Below, one piece after another: positions 32,569 through 35,820 of a stretch of 35,820 nucleotides of DNA. The stretch comes from Sulfuritalea sp. (GTDB lineage: Bacteria > Pseudomonadota > Gammaproteobacteria > Burkholderiales > Burkholderiaceae_C): assembly GCA_021737875.1 (NCBI GenBank), contig JAIPDD010000009.1, forward strand, positions 1-35,820. Reading direction: 5' to 3'. The notes beneath the pieces were generated by a model that was not told where the DNA came from, ran no database searches, and was given only the letters and a program-made list of their open reading frames with translations. The position numbers were made by a program, and so were the translations under genes. How positions within the stretch are numbered: position 1 is the stretch's first letter; each line of letters starts with the position of its first letter.

Positions 32569-34016
32569 GGTGCGGTGTCTATTAAAAATTCATGGGCTTG
32601 AAAGCGGGACATTTTCCAACGCATATAAAAAGTAGTCCACGGCCAATTGGTGCTGTTGCGGCCATTTTTGTCAATAAAGTAGCTGCTGCATCCGCTGTTC
32701 CAGACGGTTTTTTGGAGTGCAGTTTGAACATGCGTGTTGTAGCTTGCAAAGCGCAAAGGATTCACGGCAATGGTGCGGAGTTTTTTCTTCTTCGCTGTTT
32801 TAAGTGCGCTTGCAATCCATTGCAGCTGGGCTTCAATGATGACAAAGGCCGACGAAAACGTATACAGATTGGGGCCAAACGTCAGAAATAAATTGGGACA
32901 GTCTTGCACCATGGTTCCGTAATAGGCGCTGGCAGACCCTCCCCACAAAGACGCGAGGGTTTGGCCGCTCACGCCCACAACGCGTTGTGCAATGGGCGGG
33001 TCAGCCACTTCAAAACCGGTGGCAAAAACAAGGGCATCAACGTCGCACTGCGAGCCGTCACTGGCAATGAGTGTGCTGCCTTGAATCTCAGCAATGCCAG
33101 AGACCACCTGCACGTTGGGCTGCGCCAGCGCGCGGTACCAGGTATTGGACTGCAAAATGCGTTTGCATCCGACGGAGTAATCAGGCGTTACCTGCGCACG
33201 CAGCTGCGGGTCTTGGATACCACGTCGAATGTTTTTAAGACCTGCGCTTTGGAGCCGTTGGACAAACATCGGGTACCTGAGACTGCGGTTGAGAATTTCA
33301 AACTGCAGGTAAAGCAGCCCTCGGAAAAGGGATTGCACAAAAGGATATTTTTCGAATCGGTTTTGCCAAGCCGTCGAAATAGGCGCATCCATTTTGGGTA
33401 ACACCCATGGCGCTGTGCGTTGAAACAAAGTGAGTTGCCCCACTTGTTTTTGAAGCAGGGGTAAAAACTGAATCGCTGACGCGCCTGAACCAATCACCGC
33501 AACACGCTTGTCTTGAAAGCCATACGCATGGTCCCATTGGGATGAATGAAATTGCGTGCCCTTAAAGGTCTCTAGGCCTTTGATCTTGGGCGTAATCGGT
33601 ACATGCATAGGCCCACAGGCCAGGATGACGAATTGGGCAGTGAAGACGCCTTGTGAGGTTTCCAGCTGCCAAAGCTTTTCTTCTGGCTTCCACTGTGCAT
33701 GCATCAACTCGGTGCGCAGCTGAACGTGGGGCATGACCCCAAATTTTTCAGCCGTGTCATGGGTGTATTGCTTGATTTGACTTTGCTTGGCAAACAAACG
33801 ATCCCAAGCGGGGTTGGGTGCAAAAGAATAGGAATACAAAGCCGATGGAATATCGCAACCGCAATCGGGGTAGCTGTTGTCCCGCCACACACCACCAATT
33901 TCTGCGCCTTTTTCTAGAACTGCAAAGTCGATTCCCAGTTTTTGCAAAGTAATAGCCGCACCGATGCCTGCGAACCCCGCGCCCACAACCACGACGGTGA
34001 AGTACGTGTCTTTCAC
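32565..34016 (-). CDS. Flavin-containing Baeyer-Villiger-type monooxygenase
   Basis: A 483-residue FAD/NADPH monooxygenase. FAD-binding GAGFAG is at 12-17, the Baeyer-Villiger fingerprint FxGxxxHxxxW at 151-161 (FKGTQFHSSQW), and the NADPH site GSGASA at 176-181. GGVWRDNSYPDCGCD, near 41-55, matches the flavin-contact region of this class. Such enzymes insert oxygen next to a carbonyl to give esters or lactones, or oxidise heteroatoms. The start is GTG at 34016, directly before the FAD motif; no clear Shine-Dalgarno is seen. It is the first gene of an operon with an esterase and a sulfatase. At 483 residues it is near the FMO/4-hydroxyacetophenone-monooxygenase core size and lacks an extended N-terminal domain. 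Confidence 0.9.
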   Translation of the reverse strand: MKDTYFTVVVVGAGFAGIGAAITLQKLGIDFAVLEKGAEIGGVWRDNSYPDCGCDIPSALYSYSFAPNPAWDRLFAKQSQIKQYTHDTAEKFGVMPHVQLRTELMHAQWKPEEKLWQLETSQGVFTAQFVILACGPMHVPITPKIKGLETFKGTQFHSSQWDHAYGFQDKRVAVIGSGASAIQFLPLLQKQVGQLTLFQRTAPWVLPKMDAPISTAWQNRFEKYPFVQSLFRGLLYLQFEILNRSLRYPMFVQRLQSAGLKNIRRGIQDPQLRAQVTPDYSVGCKRILQSNTWYRALAQPNVQVVSGIAEIQGSTLIASDGSQCDVDALVFATGFEVADPPIAQRVVGVSGQTLASLWGGSASAYYGTMVQDCPNLFLTFGPNLYTFSSAFVIIEAQLQWIASALKTAKKKKLRTIAVNPLRFASYNTHVQTALQKTVWNSGCSSYFIDKNGRNSTNWPWTTFYMRWKMSRFQAHEFLIDTAP

Positions 34017-34045
34017 TTTGCTTTGACAGATTTGGAATGGTTCAT
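34013..34045 (-). other. Possible 10-codon leader ORF overlapping the monooxygenase start
   Basis: An ATG at 34045 opens a 10-codon frame (MNHSKSVKAK) whose TGA overlaps the GTG start of the monooxygenase in the arrangement GTGA. It could couple translation of the downstream gene, but it has no visible Shine-Dalgarno and may be chance. The rest of the 158-base divergent gap up to 34174 holds no promoter I can defend. Confidence 0.15.
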
Positions 34046-34160
34046 AAGAAACAGGGGTTTTATCTTAAAGGGTGGAGGTAGAAAAAAGTAGTATTTAGTC
34101 TCTTGCGCGACCGCTTATTTTTGATCTGCAAGTATGTTCGGTCTGAGGCAAATTTTTGAA

Positions 34161-34167
34161 AAGGAGG
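34161..34167 (+). promoter_or_regulatory. Strong ribosome binding site of the crotonase-fold gene
   Basis: AAGGAGG sits seven bases before the ATG at 34175 and only two bases before another ATG at 34170, which decides in favour of 34175. Confidence 0.8.
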
Positions 34168-34174
34168 CAATGGT

Positions 34175-34942
34175 ATGGCACTGAACTTGGTATTGCGCAA
34201 TGATGCGGCGGGTATTACAACTTTGTCACTGAACCGGCCCGAGAAGCTCAATGCATTGACGCCTGATGTGTTCGTGGCTTTGCGTTCGCACTTGGATGCG
34301 ATTGCGAAAGATCCATCGGTGGCCTGTGTGGTGTTGCAAGGCACAGGCAGGGCGTTTTGCGCGGGCCATGACCTGGCTGCTATTGCCGACCATGCGCCGG
34401 CCCCGAGCCCCCACTTTGAGGCCGAAACCATTGACGCCCTAGAGGCTTTGCCACAACCCACGATTGCCCGGCTGCATGGCCACTGCTTCACCGGCGGTTT
34501 AGAGTTGGCTTTGGGCTGCGATATTTTGATGGCCGCAGAGTCCACCAAACTCGGCGACACCCATGGCCAGTGGGGCTTGGCTCCGATTTGGGGGATGTCG
34601 GTGCGTCTGCCCAAGCGCGTCGGGGTGTCGCGCGCCAAGGAGTTGATGTTCACGAGTCGCCGAATCAACGGACGTACGGCCGCTGACATCGGTTTGGTGG
34701 ATTACTGCTATGCCGACGATGCTTTGGACGCTGCCGTTTTGCGCTTAGGTGAAGAGATCGTGGCGAACTCGTCCGGCAGCAACCGCATTGCCAAAGCCTT
34801 GGTGGCTGGCGCGCAAGAAAGAAGCTGGCACGACGCACTGCAATATGAGCGCGCCATGCCTTTTGGCATGCCAGACGATATGGCAGCGCGTATGGCGACT
34901 GCCAGCCCTCAGGCGGGTAAGAAACCTTCAATCGACAAATAG
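34175..34942 (+). CDS. Enoyl-CoA hydratase/isomerase (crotonase) family protein lacking one catalytic glutamate
   Basis: A 255-residue crotonase-fold protein. Oxyanion-hole segments are AFCAGHDL (60-67) and [10 protein letters not shown] (102-111); Glu110 corresponds to the first catalytic glutamate of enoyl-CoA hydratase (Glu144 in the rat enzyme). The second one (Glu164) appears replaced: the aligned segment is [10 protein letters not shown] with His130 at that place. It may therefore be an isomerase, hydrolase or lyase rather than a classical hydratase. It is divergent from the monooxygenase operon, and its last 34 bases overlap the end of the convergent cysteine synthase gene. Confidence 0.88.
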   Translation: MALNLVLRNDAAGITTLSLNRPEKLNALTPDVFVALRSHLDAIAKDPSVACVVLQGTGRAFCAGHDLAAIADHAPAPSPHFEAETIDALEALPQPTIARLHGHCFTGGLELALGCDILMAAESTKLGDTHGQWGLAPIWGMSVRLPKRVGVSRAKELMFTSRRINGRTAADIGLVDYCYADDALDAAVLRLGEEIVANSSGSNRIAKALVAGAQERSWHDALQYERAMPFGMPDDMAARMATASPQAGKKPSIDK

Positions 34943-35820
34943 CGCTCGCCAGTGTCGTAGTTGAATCCCAAGACCTTGGCCCCGGGTGGCAAATCGGGCA
35001 GTTTTTGGGCAATCGCAGCCAAAGTGGCGCCGCTGGAAATGCCTACCAACATGCCTTCTTCAGCGGCGCTGCGCCGTGCCATTTCACGCGCGGGTTCTGC
35101 GTCCACTTGGATCACGCCGTCAAGAAGTTGGGTATGCAAATTTTTAGGAATAAAGCCCGCGCCAATGCCTTGAATCGGGTGGGGTGCGGGCGCACCGCCG
35201 CTAATGACTGGGCTTTGGCTGGGTTCGACAGCAAACACCTTGAGCTTTGGCCAATGCGTTTTCAAGACTTGGGCGACACCGGTAATGTGACCACCCGTGC
35301 CTACACCGGTGATGATGGCATCCAAACCTTCGGGAAAGTCCGCCAAAATTTCTAGCGCGGTGGTGCGGGTGTGAACCTCTATGTTGGCGGGGTTTTCAAA
35401 CTGCTGGGGAATCCATGCGCCTGGCGTGGCCTCCGCCAACTCTTGGGCACGTGCAATCGCCCCTTTCATGCCTTTTTCGCGTGGTGTCAGATCGAAACTG
35501 GCACCGTAAGCCAACATCAAGCGCCTGCGCTCAATCGACATGCTGTCGGGCATCACCAAAATTAATTTATAGCCTTTGACAGCAGCCACCATCGCCAAGC
35601 CCACGCCGGTATTGCCCGAGGTGGGTTCAATGATGGTTGCACCTGCTTTAAGCACGCCACTTTTTTCCGCCGCTTCCACCATCGCCAAAGCAATGCGGTC
35701 TTTGATGGAACCGCCAGGGTTGCTGCGCTCCGATTTAATCCACACATGGTGTCCAGGACCAAAAAGGCGGTTGATACGAATATGGGGGGTGTTGCCAATG
35801 GTTTGCAATATGGTGTCAGC
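34909..35820 (-). CDS. cysK: Cysteine synthase A, O-acetylserine sulfhydrylase (start beyond the window)
   Basis: A pyridoxal-phosphate enzyme that makes cysteine from O-acetylserine and sulfide. The frame is open to the right edge and reads [19 protein letters not shown], so only the first few residues are missing; 303 residues are visible. The PLP lysine is in [13 protein letters not shown], the phosphate-binding loop in [13 protein letters not shown] and [11 protein letters not shown], and the C-terminal GISSGAT is conserved. I favour CysK over CysM from the long-form C-terminal half and the TSGNTG motif, with moderate certainty. It converges on the crotonase-fold gene with a 34-base overlap of the ends. 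Confidence 0.9.
   Translation of the reverse strand, partial: ADTILQTIGNTPHIRINRLFGPGHHVWIKSERSNPGGSIKDRIALAMVEAAEKSGVLKAGATIIEPTSGNTGVGLAMVAAVKGYKLILVMPDSMSIERRRLMLAYGASFDLTPREKGMKGAIARAQELAEATPGAWIPQQFENPANIEVHTRTTALEILADFPEGLDAIITGVGTGGHITGVAQVLKTHWPKLKVFAVEPSQSPVISGGAPAPHPIQGIGAGFIPKNLHTQLLDGVIQVDAEPAREMARRSAAEEGMLVGISSGATLAAIAQKLPDLPPGAKVLGFNYDTGERYLSIEGFLPA

Noticed and set aside
34046-34160. Promoters in the monooxygenase/crotonase divergent gap
   Set aside because: Only scattered AT-rich hexamers such as TAAGAT were seen, none with a paired -35 element at an acceptable distance.
1-35820. Mobile elements, CRISPR arrays, tRNA or rRNA genes
   Set aside because: No transposase or integrase, no regularly spaced repeats, and no cloverleaf-like or rRNA-like stretch was found in the short gaps.

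Overview
The window looks like chromosomal DNA of a Burkholderiales bacterium, most likely Comamonadaceae-like. The grounds are high-GC coding sequence, very tight packing, betaproteobacterial versions of SpoT, GreB, FtsY, HtpX, class II PyrC and CysK, a large branched-chain-type ABC locus carrying its own acyl-CoA ligase, and DUF3025 next to pyrC. The genus is inferred by eye, not searched. I recognise 31 protein genes, two of them cut by the window edges. I see no tRNA, rRNA, CRISPR array, insertion sequence or prophage, and no gene-free stretch longer than about 160 bases.

Layout. (1) 1-7433, minus strand: ftsY followed by a tightly packed operon resembling the uncharacterised E. coli ynjB-ynjC-ynjD-ynjF genes: a binding protein with a Tat-like signal, a two-module permease, an ATPase and a CDP-alcohol phosphatidyltransferase. 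An Hsp70/YegD-like ATPase sits between binding protein and permease, and the operon runs into a fusion of a TVP38/TMEM64 membrane domain with a pyridine-nucleotide disulfide reductase. (2) 7462-10810, plus: an active/inactive pair of M16 peptidases, then greB, whose end overlaps the end of spoT (10797-13046, minus). (3) 13104-21109, minus: a livH-livM-livG-livF transporter, an acyl-CoA ligase and two tandem paralogous binding proteins, closed by a clear terminator hairpin. (4) 21242-27964: a YciA-like thioesterase (minus), then on plus an Atm1-type ABC exporter, a HypT-like LysR regulator, pyrC, a DUF3025 gene, htpX behind a heat-shock-type promoter, and a LysE exporter. (5) 27975-34016, minus: a COG2509-type flavoprotein, then a compact operon of Baeyer-Villiger-type monooxygenase, esterase and membrane-anchored sulfatase, all joined by 4-base overlaps. 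(6) 34175-35820: a crotonase-fold enzyme (plus) converging on cysK (minus, cut).

How the genes may work together. The most unusual block is region 1: an import system of unknown substrate combined with a chaperone-like ATPase, a phospholipid-type transferase and a membrane-tethered disulfide reductase suggests a linked membrane/redox function that has not been described to my knowledge. Region 3 reads as an uptake-and-activation unit for a carboxylic acid (import, then CoA ligation). Region 5 reads as a small catabolic unit: desulfation, ketone-to-ester oxidation and ester cleavage. The rest is housekeeping: protein targeting, stringent response, transcript cleavage, membrane protein quality control, pyrimidine and cysteine synthesis.
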